Assembly: GCA_023391105.1 (NCBI GenBank)
Contig: JAEWBO010000006.1
Coordinates: 62,001 to 126,000 of the forward strand
Direction of reading: 5' to 3'
From: Bacillota bacterium
GTDB lineage: Bacteria; Bacillota; Clostridia; Christensenellales; SZUA-584
Length of the DNA: 64,000 nucleotides
The notes under the pieces were generated by a model. That model saw only the letters and a program-made list of their open reading frames with translations, made no database searches and had not been told where the DNA came from. Shown here one piece after another: positions 35,501 through 43,522 of this stretch (positions are counted from its first letter, which is position 1; every line of letters starts with the position of its first letter). A program made the translations under genes and the position numbers.

Positions 35501-37416
35501 TTACACTAAACAGCGGGGCATACTATGAGTTTTGGTTTACTGTGCTGACCCCGGCGACGGCATCGGGCAGCCTTACCGCCACCGCCACCGTTACCGCACC
35601 TGCCGGTATTCCTGATCCAAAAGTAAGTGACAACACCGCAACCGATACCAATACCTATGCAAACTCGTCCAACGCCGATCTTAAGCTGTCAATGGGCTTC
35701 AGTGATCAGACAGGCAACGGGACGGGCGAGGTCACGTTCTATGCGAATGTTGAGCTGAGGAGCTCGGGCAACGCAACAAACGTTGTGGTATCCGTACCGC
35801 TGCCTCCAGGCGTCACATTTATCAGCGCCGCACCGGAAACGGGGACCTATGATGCCACTTCGGGCGATTGGAGCGTGGGCACGCTGTCAAAATACGGCGA
35901 TGTGCACCTAGAGATAAAGGCGAGGGTTGATTACTCCGCGCCGCGCACGGTCACCGCTTCACTTAAGTCGCTGGATCAGACCGAGGATGACCCGTCCGAT
36001 AATTCCGCTTCTCTGGTCGTCTCTCAAAAAGCGGATCTTTCCGTAACAGCGGCGGCCGATCCTTCTGCTCCAAAAGCAGGCGACACAGTTACCATTACGG
36101 TAATGCTCAAAAATGACGGGCCTGGCACTGCGGAAGACTTTGCCGTGAGGGCCACATTGCCTGCGGGCCTTGCATATGTATCTTCAACGCCTTCCTCCGG
36201 GGTCTATATCCCGCCTGATGAGTATTTCCCCCATGGCTCCTGGTATCCAGACCCGTTTAACACCGGCGATACCGCGACCCTGCAGCTAAAGGCTATCGTA
36301 ACCGCCCCCGGCACTTATCCGTTTGACACGCAGATACAGGGGCTGGAAATCCCCGATCCCGATACAGCCAACAATTCCGCTTCGGTGACGATAACAACCG
36401 CCGTGCCTGCGGTAACGGCTCCGGCCATCACCACCACGACCCTGCCGGACGGCATAGTAAATGTGCCCTACCGCCAGGCTCTGGCGGCTGACGGTGGTAC
36501 CCCCATCACATGGAGTATCGAAAGCGGCGACCTGCCGGGCGGCCTGAGCTTATCGGGCAGCACCATTTCCGGTACGCCCACAGCAGCGGGTACATTCGCA
36601 TTCACCGTCAAAGCGCAAAACAGCAAAGGTTCTGATGTGAAGGAGCTGCGTATTGTAATAAATTCCGTAACACCCGTTACCCACACCATCACCGCGTCAG
36701 CGGGCAGTGGTGGCAGCATCAGCCCGAGCGGCTCGGTTTCAGTAACGGCCGGCGGAAGCCAGACCTTTACCGTTATTCCAAACAGCAACTACAGCATTAC
36801 ATCTGTTACCGTTGATGGAATCAATCAGGGTAAAATATCCCAATACACCTTTACCAACGTGTCCGGTAACCACACCATCCATGTGGAGTTCCAATATACG
36901 GGCACAGGCAGTGACGATGATTATATTCTCCGCACGCTGACTGACAGCGCCACAGGCATTACGGCTTCCGGTTATATCAGCGCAGGCGCGGTATTGACGG
37001 TTGGTAATATGACGCTGGGTTCCGACGCAGCCTGCAACACAATCCGCTCGTGGATAAACGACGAGGATTATGGGCTGCTGCTGGGTGTGGATATCTCGCT
37101 TTCGGGCAGCTTTAACGGCCCGCTGACGCTCACCCTGCCGGTGGGCACGCAGTACAACGGCAAAAAGGTGACTATACTGCACGCAAAGCGGGAAGGCACA
37201 CTGGATACCTACACTGCCACGGTCAAGAACGGAAAAGTCACGTTTGACGTGACAAGCCTGTCGCCTTTCGCGGTGTTCACAAGGGATGGTCAAGACGATA
37301 TCCCCAAAACCCGCGATACTAGTTCCGCGTGGATATGGTGGGCGCTGCTGGCCGTGTCGGGTGCGGGCATTATCACCCTTGTGTTGTTCAAGAAAAAAGC
37401 CTTTCAGAAGCGTTAG
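32572..37416 (+). CDS. Giant modular surface protein with degenerate sortase-type anchor
   Basis: A 1614-residue exported protein. The start is ATG 32572 (MKRKILSLILALLM) with AGGAGG 6 bases upstream; a longer frame would include the receiver relic. After a signal peptide (1-27) come two copies of a module starting TSGQTYYFDLS/TTGETYYFDLS (about 31 and 309). Each is followed by an InlB-like stretch (LDLNGGNIGGS...LYAKW). He_PIG Ig domains lie at about 593, 673 and 1283 (TATLPDGTVNTAYSQTLAA type). Four beta-rich DUF11/CARDB-like repeats lie between about 760 and 1275 (KADLTVTIDDS, NADLKLSMGF, KADLSVTAAAD). A bacterial-repeat module (about 1371) and a C-terminal domain (about 1448-1560) follow. 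The end IPKTRD, a hydrophobic helix and KKKAFQKR have sortase-signal shape, but Gly is replaced by Arg. Role probably adhesion or glycan contact; unproven. Confidence 0.82.
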   Translation: MKRKILSLILALLMAITLLPSQIAIAAEPTLTSGQTYYFDLSSQGIPGTVNSALPDDSLKWVPFTYVGEISAYSRQTAGVSTAGTVTASSRTLFIADYNVTTSVSWDTLNKAALVFGKAYAANNADYQLRIPSVGSGSLERYSSPPTTNEWDTIYQKNNGYIKNYDSIASWGQDSASIATDPSTMMIVRGGTSRPDDVNPANLNTAAASVGFRPVLQANGSELHAITLDLNGGNIGGSLETLQIVVSPNAGSYPAPGKDGLTRPAESSGAYFRWNTQADGTGMDYEPGSDVPISVTTLYAKWAPVEQYSLTTGETYYFDLSGETIPGTVNAGVFLGENRPGLPDTTLHYVPFTYFGTIDAYSLSEERAATQEWAAANISFRSLFMADNIITHTVSWDALNAQNLVFGKEYQYNSILYQLRASTVGSASEDTYQIALPRSNEWSRILEKGVADIKNDELFSFGQDTWIENSTERGSRKSNFTDRISSDYANLFYGFRPVLQILNSGGLAADGLEAKTLNLGGGSIDTVTGSIKLVAKKGSAYTAPSATGITRPAAGGYFMWKGSDNNLYAPGASVPAGVTSLTAVFQEAAAPAITTATLPDGTVNTAYSQTLAATGDTPITWSIDSGDLPDGLSLSGSTISGTPTAAGTFSFTVKAQNSTGTDTKALSIKISAAPTITTATLPDGTVNAAYSHALTAEGSKPILWSLTGAAPMPDGLTLSEQGVISGTPTKSGTFSFSVWAENTVGYTIKELSITIRPVGYGEDGLTISVTDSADAVPAGVVQDYTVVVGNEGSAEIQALVSYTRPEQAAGVPASSWKVTRKDGGDVADRWPESGTLSLDEPIAKQQMTLVTLPAGSSVTFTLSVSIRPDAVGELAVSVEAAKQGWMPYTRTAADTNELSKKADLTVTIDDSKTTLAPGQAAPYKVRVTNNGPSNVSGITLSCPLPAGASEASWGPTGYFSGASASPNSGNGALNTTLTLNSGAYYEFWFTVLTPATASGSLTATATVTAPAGIPDPKVSDNTATDTNTYANSSNADLKLSMGFSDQTGNGTGEVTFYANVELRSSGNATNVVVSVPLPPGVTFISAAPETGTYDATSGDWSVGTLSKYGDVHLEIKARVDYSAPRTVTASLKSLDQTEDDPSDNSASLVVSQKADLSVTAAADPSAPKAGDTVTITVMLKNDGPGTAEDFAVRATLPAGLAYVSSTPSSGVYIPPDEYFPHGSWYPDPFNTGDTATLQLKAIVTAPGTYPFDTQIQGLEIPDPDTANNSASVTITTAVPAVTAPAITTTTLPDGIVNVPYRQALAADGGTPITWSIESGDLPGGLSLSGSTISGTPTAAGTFAFTVKAQNSKGSDVKELRIVINSVTPVTHTITASAGSGGSISPSGSVSVTAGGSQTFTVIPNSNYSITSVTVDGINQGKISQYTFTNVSGNHTIHVEFQYTGTGSDDDYILRTLTDSATGITASGYISAGAVLTVGNMTLGSDAACNTIRSWINDEDYGLLLGVDISLSGSFNGPLTLTLPVGTQYNGKKVTILHAKREGTLDTYTATVKNGKVTFDVTSLSPFAVFTRDGQDDIPKTRDTSSAWIWWALLAVSGAGIITLVLFKKKAFQKR

Positions 37417-37537
37417 AGGACAATTGAATTGCAAATAAAACGGTAGGCGGGACGGCTCTCTGCTTCCCGCTTGACTTTTTGGAGGATTGTGACCAAAGAT
37501 GCGCAAAGTCAGGTTATTCTGACTTATGCAGTTCTGA

Positions 37538-37732
37538 TGTCATAAGCTACACGATGATAGTGCGGTGATAGAGAACTTCTTTGGTTTACTTAAGAGTGAG
37601 TTGCTTTATCTTCAGAAGTTTGACTCGATTGAGCACTTCAAGGCAGAATTGATAGACTACCTTGACTACTACAATAATCCTCGTATTAAGGCGAAGCTAA
37701 AGGGCTTACCACCCACTGTTCACAGGCGGTAA
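37538..37732 (+). pseudogene. C-terminal remnant of an IS3/IS150-family transposase, with the element's right end
   Basis: The frame reads HDDSAVIENFFGLLKSELLY, then YLDYYNNPRIKAKLKGLPP and a stop at 37730-37732. This is the end of the integrase-type DDE domain of IS3-family OrfB. The Glu of the catalytic triad is in VIENFF. It is preceded by an in-frame TGA (37535-37537), and no upstream part of orfAB or left end is present. GTCTAACTTTGGGGTCGCTTCA (37761-37782) resembles the right terminus of IS150-group elements. The rest of the 453-base gap to 37869 holds no gene. A hairpin (GGGCTTACC/GGTAAGCCC, 37702-37736) spans the transposase stop codon. Confidence 0.85.
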
Positions 37733-37869
37733 GCCCTCTGTAATGTTCAATAAAATATTCGTCTAACTTTGGGGTCGCTTCATTTTCGAGGCTCTTTTCA
37801 CTTCATATTATGTAAATTAACAAGAGGAGCTCTATAAGAATGCCCGGTTTCTTACTGGGTGTTGCGAAA

Positions 37870-40800
37870 TTATTTAGGCAATCGCTTTGCCTTCTTATTC
37901 CATCTCACCATAGCCACTGACAGAACACCAATCACCAAAGCAGCTGCAGTCACTGCGATCCAAACAAGCACAGAAATGGTGTCGTCCCCGCTGTCGGCCG
38001 AGCCAGCCTGCCAGGCATCATCTGAGAGATCAAGCTGATAGTTACCCAAGGGGGTGTTCTCTTTATCCAGCGCAAGAATAATGAGGTTTCCATCTTCCTG
38101 CAAATCGTCCTGACTAATTTGCAGTTCAAATGTACCCGCATTCATATCGATTTGTATGATCTCTCCGGACGGGAGTTGAATTGACGCTGTGCCTTTGGGC
38201 AAATCATCAATGTTGATAGTGACGATGATAATGCCTGCCTGTTCATCCGCCTGTATGGAAAGAGGCTTTAGCGTCACAGGCGCGGTAGCCACTGGGTTGG
38301 GTATCACATGAGCATCTTTGTATGTAGCCGTCAAGGTCACGTCATGGTCCGGCATCGTAAACGTCGTACTGGCATTGCTGGCGTCTTCAAACGTGCCGCC
38401 GCCACTGCTTGCCCATCTGTCAAAAACCTTACCGGACGGCGCTGCTTCGGCTGTGATGGATACCCATGTTCCCGCTTTATAGGAACCGCTGCCCGTGCCG
38501 CTTGCTACCGACAGCGAATAGACAGGTGTCCATACGGCGTATAGCGTCACCGTCTCGCCGTTCATCGACGTGAGGTTTGATACGCTTTGTCCGTCCGAAT
38601 AGATGACTGTGCCGTCCGGACTGGTTGCCCAGCCTGCAAAGGTGTAGCCCGTCTTTGTAAAGCCGTTGGCTGTCAGCGCTTTCGCTGCGCCATAGGTATG
38701 GCGGCTTGAGGCAACATTGCCCATGCCACCGTTGGCGTCGTAATTCACGGTGTAGGTGTGCGGTCTCCAGACGGCATACAGAATCATCGTTTCGTCGTTC
38801 TCGGCCGTAAGGTTTAACACACTCTCTTCATTATTGTAGATGGTTGCGCCATTCGAACTGGCTGCCCAGCCCGTAAAGGTGTAGCCTGTACGCTTGAACC
38901 CGTTGGCCGTCAGCGTTTTTGCCTCATCATAGGTGTGGCTGCTCGATGCAGTGGTGCCCGTGCCGCCGTTGGCGCTGTAATTTACCGTATAAGAGTTGAC
39001 GGTCCAGACAGCGTACAACGTCACTGTTGCGCCATCTTCCGATGTGAGGTTTAATACGCTCTGCCTGTCCGAACAGATGACAACGCCGTCGGGTTTGGTT
39101 GCCCATCCCGTAAAAGTGTAGCCAGTCTTTGCGAAACCGTTGACCGTCAGCGTTCTGGCCTCGTCGTAGGCATGGCTGCTCGACTCGGTGCTGCCCGAGC
39201 CGCCGTTGGCATCGTAGCTGACCGTGTAGGTGTACGGTGTCCACACGGCGTATAGCGTCACCGTTACGCCATCCGCTGGCGTATGGTTATTTATGCTCTG
39301 TCCGTCGGAATACAGGGCCGCACCGCGTGCACTGGTTGCCCAACCCGCAAAGGTGTAACCCAACCGTGTAAAGCCGTTGGCCGTGAGCGTTTTCGCCTCA
39401 TCATAGGTGTGGCTGCTCGAAGCGGTCCTGCCCGAGCCGCCGTTGGCATCGTACTCAACTGTGTAGGCATTTGCCCTCCACACGGCGTACAGTGTTAACG
39501 CCGCGCCGTCCTCCGATGCAAGGTTTAGCACACTCTCTTCATCTGCATAAACGACCTCACCGGCCGCATCGGTTGCCCAGCCCATAAAAGTGTAGCCCGT
39601 CTTTGTGAAACCGTTGACTGTCAGTGTTCTTGCCTCATCATAGGCATGGCTGCTCGACTCGGTGCTGCCCGAGCCGCCGTTGGCGTTATAGTCTATCGTG
39701 TAGATGTTGGCCCTCCACACGGCGTATAGCGTTACCGACACGCCGTCTTCCGGTGTGAGATTTGATACGCTTTGTCCGTCCGCATAGATGGCTATGCCGG
39801 ACGCGTCGTTAGCCCAGCCCGCAAAGGTGTAACCAGTCCGCGTGAAGCTGTTGGCCGTCAGCGTTTTTGCCTCATCATAGGTGTGGCTGCTCGGATCGAT
39901 GCTGCCCGAGCCGCCGTTGGCATCGTACTCGACCGTATAGGTGTGCGGTCTCCAGACCGCGTACAGCGTCACCGTCGTACCGTTTACCGACGTAAGGTTA
40001 CTCACGCTCTCTTCATCCGCATAGACGACCTCACCGCCCGAACTGGTTGCCCAGCCCATAAAGGTGTAGCCGGTCCGTGCAAATCCATTGGCCGTCAGCG
40101 TTTTTTCCTCATCGTAGATGTGGCTGCTCGATGCAGTGGTGCCCGTACCGCCGTTGGCATCGTACTCGACGGTGTAGGTGTGGGGCATCCACTTTGCGTA
40201 CAACTTTACCGTCGCGCCGTCCTCTGACGCAAGGTTTAACACACTCTCTTCATTCGTATAGACGATCTCGCCTTCCGCATCGGTTGCCCAGCCCGCAAAG
40301 GTATAGCCCGTCCATGTAAAGCCATTGGCCGTGAGCGTTTTTGCCTCATCGTAAGTATGAGTGCTGGGAGCGGTGCTGCCTGTCGCGCGGTTGGCATCGT
40401 ACTCGACCGTGTAGGTGTGGGGCATCCACTTTGCGTACAACTTTACCGTCGCGCCGTTCTCTGACGCAAGGTTTGATACGCTCATTTTATCTGTATACAC
40501 GGCTGTGCCATCGGCACTGGTCGCCCAGCCCGCAAATGTGTAACCTGTCCGGCTAAAGCCGTTGGCCGTGAGCGCTTTTGCTTCATCGTAAGTGTGGCTG
40601 CTGGGGGCAGTGCTGCCCGTCCCGCCGTTGGCATCGTAGCTGACCGTGTAGGTGTGCGGCGTCCATGCCGCGTACAGTGTCACCACTGCGCCGTCCTCTG
40701 ACGCAAGGTTTGATACGCTCTCCTCATCCTCATAGACGACCCCGCCGTCCGTCTCAGTTGCCCAGCCCGAAAAGGTGTAGCCTGTTCGGGTGAAGCCGTT

Positions 40801-42678
40801 GGCCGTCAGCGTTTTTGCCTCATCGTAGGTGTGGCTGCTGGGGGCAGTGCTGCCCGTCCCGCCGTTGGCATCGTACTTGACCGTGTAGGAGTTGACCGTC
40901 CACTTTGCGTACAACGTCACCGTCGCGCCGTACTCTGACGCAAGGTTGCTTACGCTCTCTTCATCCTCATAGGTGACCGCACCAGCCGTACTGGTCGCCC
41001 AACCCATAAAGGTGTAACCTGTCTTTGTAAACCCATTAGGCGTAAGAGGCTTTGCCTCATCGTAGGTGTGGCTGCTTGAAGCCGTGCTGCCACCCGTGCC
41101 GCCGTTGGCATTGTACTTGACTGTGTAGGTGTTTGGGGTCCAAACGGCATAAAGCGTCGTATCGTCAAGAAAAGTAAACGTATCGCCCTCGTTATAGCCG
41201 CTGCCCTCTTTGTTCGCTGCCGTGTTCCAGCCAGAGAATGTATAGCCAACGCGGCTTAACCCACCACCATTAACCACAGATACGGTTGTTCCGATGTGCT
41301 GGGTGACCTGAGACGGTACTGTGCCGCTCCCGTTATTCTGATGGTAGGATAGCGTATACGGCCGCAGGTAAGCACCAAAATTGCCGCTCCATGGCACTGA
41401 TATACCATAAGCCGCCTTATTTGCAATATGTCCGGAGACAGTATGGTGAGTATGTGTGGTTGTTGTGGGGGTGGCATAGCGGTCGTTTTTGAGAAACAGT
41501 GCCACCGTATTCGAAATCTCAAGTGTACCGTGCGAGGGTGAACGGGCTCCTCCGCCGACATCCTTTGCGAACTGACCATAATTATCGTCCGATCCTGCCT
41601 GTGCAAACACCACGCCACCCGAGAGAGTGACAGTACCACCCTCGCCCCAGTTACCGCAGCCGATGCCCGGACTACCGCCCCAAAAGTCGTCATTACCACC
41701 TTTGGCCGTCACTGTGCCGCCGCTAATGGTAATGATACCTGCGCTGCCCTCCTCGCTGCCGCCGATTCCGGCGCCGCCTTTCCCGCCTGTAGCCACAACC
41801 GTGCCGCCGCTGATGGTGATAGTACCACCATCTCCTTCGTAGCCGCCAATACCCGCACCATAACCGTTGCTCGTAGCCTCAATTATACCGCCGGTGATGT
41901 TGATCTCGCCGCCACTGCCTCCGCTGTTGTAACTGGTGAAAATGCCTGAGTCGCCCGTAGCCTGAATTGTACCGCCGGTGATGGTAATATTGGCGCCGGT
42001 TGTACCGTCGCTGCCAATACCCGGACCACTTTCGCCCACGGCGGTTACATGACCACCATGAATAGTGATTGTATCGCCGTTTTCTCCACTGCCGCCGCCG
42101 ATTCCTGCATTGCTTACTCCGCCATAGGCATTCACCGTACCGCCGTTGATGGTAATGGTACTGGTTGATGTGTCATAATATCCGCATCCGATGCCGGCAG
42201 CTACGGCGCCGCCATAAGCGTTCACCGTACCGCCGTTGATGGTAATGGTACCAGTTGATTTGTCATAATATCCGCTGCCTATGCCTGCACCCCATTTATC
42301 TCCTGTGGCATTTAAGACACCCGTGCCACCCGCTTGCCCAAAAATGGTGAGGTTTTTGCCTCCCACAACGCTAATACCTGGATTAAAACTATTTTCGACC
42401 GCGGATACAGTGAGTGTCTTGCCATCCATCAGAATCACTTTTGCGTCGCCGGTTACCGTGATGGTTTCTGTTCGTGTTACGTCGGCATTAACCACGTACC
42501 AGCCGGTACCAAGCGTTGCTGTAGAACTTGTGATCTCTGCGGCCGTCACCGTTTGCGTTGTGCCCGTTTCATCCAGATATGTCACAGATACATTTGCCGC
42601 CAGAGCGGTCAGAGAAGAAGGCAAACATAGAAAGAAAAAGATAATGGCGAAAATAATGAGTGTGAGCTTATTTCTCAT
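37870..42678 (-). CDS. Giant surface protein with Gly-rich repeat domain and eleven InlB B-type repeats
   Basis: A 1602-residue exported protein. The start is ATG 42678 (MRNKLTLIIFAII) with GGAGG 5 bases upstream. A signal peptide (1-27) is followed by a carbohydrate-binding-like N domain (about 30-125). A Gly-rich region (about 126-395) of units like GGTITINGGTVNAYGG and GAGIGG suggests a parallel beta-helix. A divergent InlB-like repeat (about 436-515) precedes eleven similar repeats of about 79 residues (about 516-1384; YTVEYDANGGTG, GYTFAGWAT, TLYAVW; Flg_new/InlB B-repeat family). One bacterial-repeat module (about 1385-1450) follows. The C-terminal beta module (INIDDLPKGTASIQLPSG), a transmembrane helix and a basic tail are shared with the 327-residue protein. 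It lies next to, and is probably controlled by, the NarL-type pair upstream. Likely an adhesin-like stalk protein. Confidence 0.85.
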   Translation of the reverse strand: MRNKLTLIIFAIIFFFLCLPSSLTALAANVSVTYLDETGTTQTVTAAEITSSTATLGTGWYVVNADVTRTETITVTGDAKVILMDGKTLTVSAVENSFNPGISVVGGKNLTIFGQAGGTGVLNATGDKWGAGIGSGYYDKSTGTITINGGTVNAYGGAVAAGIGCGYYDTSTSTITINGGTVNAYGGVSNAGIGGGSGENGDTITIHGGHVTAVGESGPGIGSDGTTGANITITGGTIQATGDSGIFTSYNSGGSGGEINITGGIIEATSNGYGAGIGGYEGDGGTITISGGTVVATGGKGGAGIGGSEEGSAGIITISGGTVTAKGGNDDFWGGSPGIGCGNWGEGGTVTLSGGVVFAQAGSDDNYGQFAKDVGGGARSPSHGTLEISNTVALFLKNDRYATPTTTTHTHHTVSGHIANKAAYGISVPWSGNFGAYLRPYTLSYHQNNGSGTVPSQVTQHIGTTVSVVNGGGLSRVGYTFSGWNTAANKEGSGYNEGDTFTFLDDTTLYAVWTPNTYTVKYNANGGTGGSTASSSHTYDEAKPLTPNGFTKTGYTFMGWATSTAGAVTYEDEESVSNLASEYGATVTLYAKWTVNSYTVKYDANGGTGSTAPSSHTYDEAKTLTANGFTRTGYTFSGWATETDGGVVYEDEESVSNLASEDGAVVTLYAAWTPHTYTVSYDANGGTGSTAPSSHTYDEAKALTANGFSRTGYTFAGWATSADGTAVYTDKMSVSNLASENGATVKLYAKWMPHTYTVEYDANRATGSTAPSTHTYDEAKTLTANGFTWTGYTFAGWATDAEGEIVYTNEESVLNLASEDGATVKLYAKWMPHTYTVEYDANGGTGTTASSSHIYDEEKTLTANGFARTGYTFMGWATSSGGEVVYADEESVSNLTSVNGTTVTLYAVWRPHTYTVEYDANGGSGSIDPSSHTYDEAKTLTANSFTRTGYTFAGWANDASGIAIYADGQSVSNLTPEDGVSVTLYAVWRANIYTIDYNANGGSGSTESSSHAYDEARTLTVNGFTKTGYTFMGWATDAAGEVVYADEESVLNLASEDGAALTLYAVWRANAYTVEYDANGGSGRTASSSHTYDEAKTLTANGFTRLGYTFAGWATSARGAALYSDGQSINNHTPADGVTVTLYAVWTPYTYTVSYDANGGSGSTESSSHAYDEARTLTVNGFAKTGYTFTGWATKPDGVVICSDRQSVLNLTSEDGATVTLYAVWTVNSYTVNYSANGGTGTTASSSHTYDEAKTLTANGFKRTGYTFTGWAASSNGATIYNNEESVLNLTAENDETMILYAVWRPHTYTVNYDANGGMGNVASSRHTYGAAKALTANGFTKTGYTFAGWATSPDGTVIYSDGQSVSNLTSMNGETVTLYAVWTPVYSLSVASGTGSGSYKAGTWVSITAEAAPSGKVFDRWASSGGGTFEDASNASTTFTMPDHDVTLTATYKDAHVIPNPVATAPVTLKPLSIQADEQAGIIIVTINIDDLPKGTASIQLPSGEIIQIDMNAGTFELQISQDDLQEDGNLIILALDKENTPLGNYQLDLSDDAWQAGSADSGDDTISVLVWIAVTAAALVIGVLSVAMVRWNKKAKRLPK
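38525..41130 (-). repeat. Eleven tandem coding repeats of about 237 bp
   Basis: Consecutive units of 78-79 codons encode InlB B-type repeats. Blocks such as GCCTCATCATAGGTGTGGCTGC recur in nearly every unit on the plus strand (cut here to show spacing, about every 237 bases). High identity between units implies recent expansion by unequal recombination. Confidence 0.9.
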
Positions 42679-42774
42679 GGTAACCTCCAAAGCAGGACAG
42701 ACATAAATCGAGACAATTTCCGGCGCATTAAAAAGTTGCAATAAACGTCATACGCATACAACTTTATAAAATAT

Positions 42775-42803
42775 ATTGTATTCATAAAATGGATTTGTCA
42801 CAA
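42775..42803 (-). promoter_or_regulatory. Promoter of the 1602-residue surface protein gene
   Basis: On the minus strand, TTGTGA (42803-42798), a 17-base spacer and TACAAT (42780-42775) precede the ATG by about 97 bases. Confidence 0.55.
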
Positions 42804-42817
42804 TGTACGAAAGTACA
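42804..42817. promoter_or_regulatory. Inverted repeat TGTAC-N4-GTACA abutting the -35 box
   Basis: TGTACGAAAGTACA has 5-bp perfect arms and directly precedes the -35 hexamer of the surface-protein promoter. It sits in the 205-base gap between that gene and the NarL-type regulator gene, a natural place for an activator site of that regulator. Confidence 0.45.
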
Positions 42818-42883
42818 GTCTCCTGGTATAAAACGACAAATAAGGATGTTCGCTGTTGCTAAATGCTGTTGGCCACAATTCTA

Positions 42884-43522
42884 TCAGACGTCTTTAATGA
42901 TGCCTAGCTTCGCGGCATGCGCAATCACTTGAGAACGGTTTTCCAGATGTAGTATCTCGACAATATTCCCCATATGGTATTTAATAGTACGCTCCGTCAG
43001 CCCCAAAGCTTCTGCCACGTCTTTATAGGAAACACCCTGAGCCACCAGCTGCAATATCTCAAGCTGCCGCGGCGTAAGCTGCATCGAGTCTGTGCTTTCT
43101 TCTGTTTGGCAGCCTTGTAGCTCATCCAGCAGCTGCGCGGCCAATGAAGAAGAAAGAGCAGTTTCACCCCGCCGGATGCCTTGCAGTGTCTCGACAAGCT
43201 CTGCCGCACTGGTGCTTTTAAGCAAATAACCGTCCGCGCCGTATTTTATGGCCTGAAAAAGATCCTCATCCCCCTGCGATGCGGTCAGCATCACCACCTT
43301 AGTGGCGGGGTACTGCGCTTTCAACAATCTGAGCGTATCAAAACCGCTGAGCCCAGGCATGCAGATGTCCATCAAAATGGCCTCAGGCTGATGAACGGCG
43401 GCTAGTTTCAGCGCTTCCTTGCCTGAGTTTGCAATGCAGGCGACTTCGAATCCATAGGTTTTGAGGAGGTAGCTCAGCCCCTCAATAAACAAGGCGTGGT
43501 CATCAACAAGCATCAGCTTCAT
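42884..43522 (-). CDS. NarL/FixJ-family response regulator
   Basis: A 212-residue regulator. The receiver (1-120) has the acidic pair in LVDDH and phospho-acceptor D52 (ILMDICMPG), with Lys in YLLKST. The LuxR-type helix-turn-helix (about 148-210) reads LTPRQLEILQLVAQGVSYKD, then VAEALGLTERTIKYH. Its ATG overlaps the kinase stop (ATGA) with GGAGGTG upstream, so the pair is translationally coupled. The next gene downstream, 205 bases on, is the 1602-residue surface protein with a palindrome beside its promoter, the best candidate target. Confidence 0.93.
   Translation of the reverse strand: MKLMLVDDHALFIEGLSYLLKTYGFEVACIANSGKEALKLAAVHQPEAILMDICMPGLSGFDTLRLLKAQYPATKVVMLTASQGDEDLFQAIKYGADGYLLKSTSAAELVETLQGIRRGETALSSSLAAQLLDELQGCQTEESTDSMQLTPRQLEILQLVAQGVSYKDVAEALGLTERTIKYHMGNIVEILHLENRSQVIAHAAKLGIIKDV

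Noticed and set aside
38525..41130. CRISPR array suggested by regular repeats
   Set aside because: The repeats are 237 bp, in frame and protein-coding, with no short unique spacers and no cas genes.
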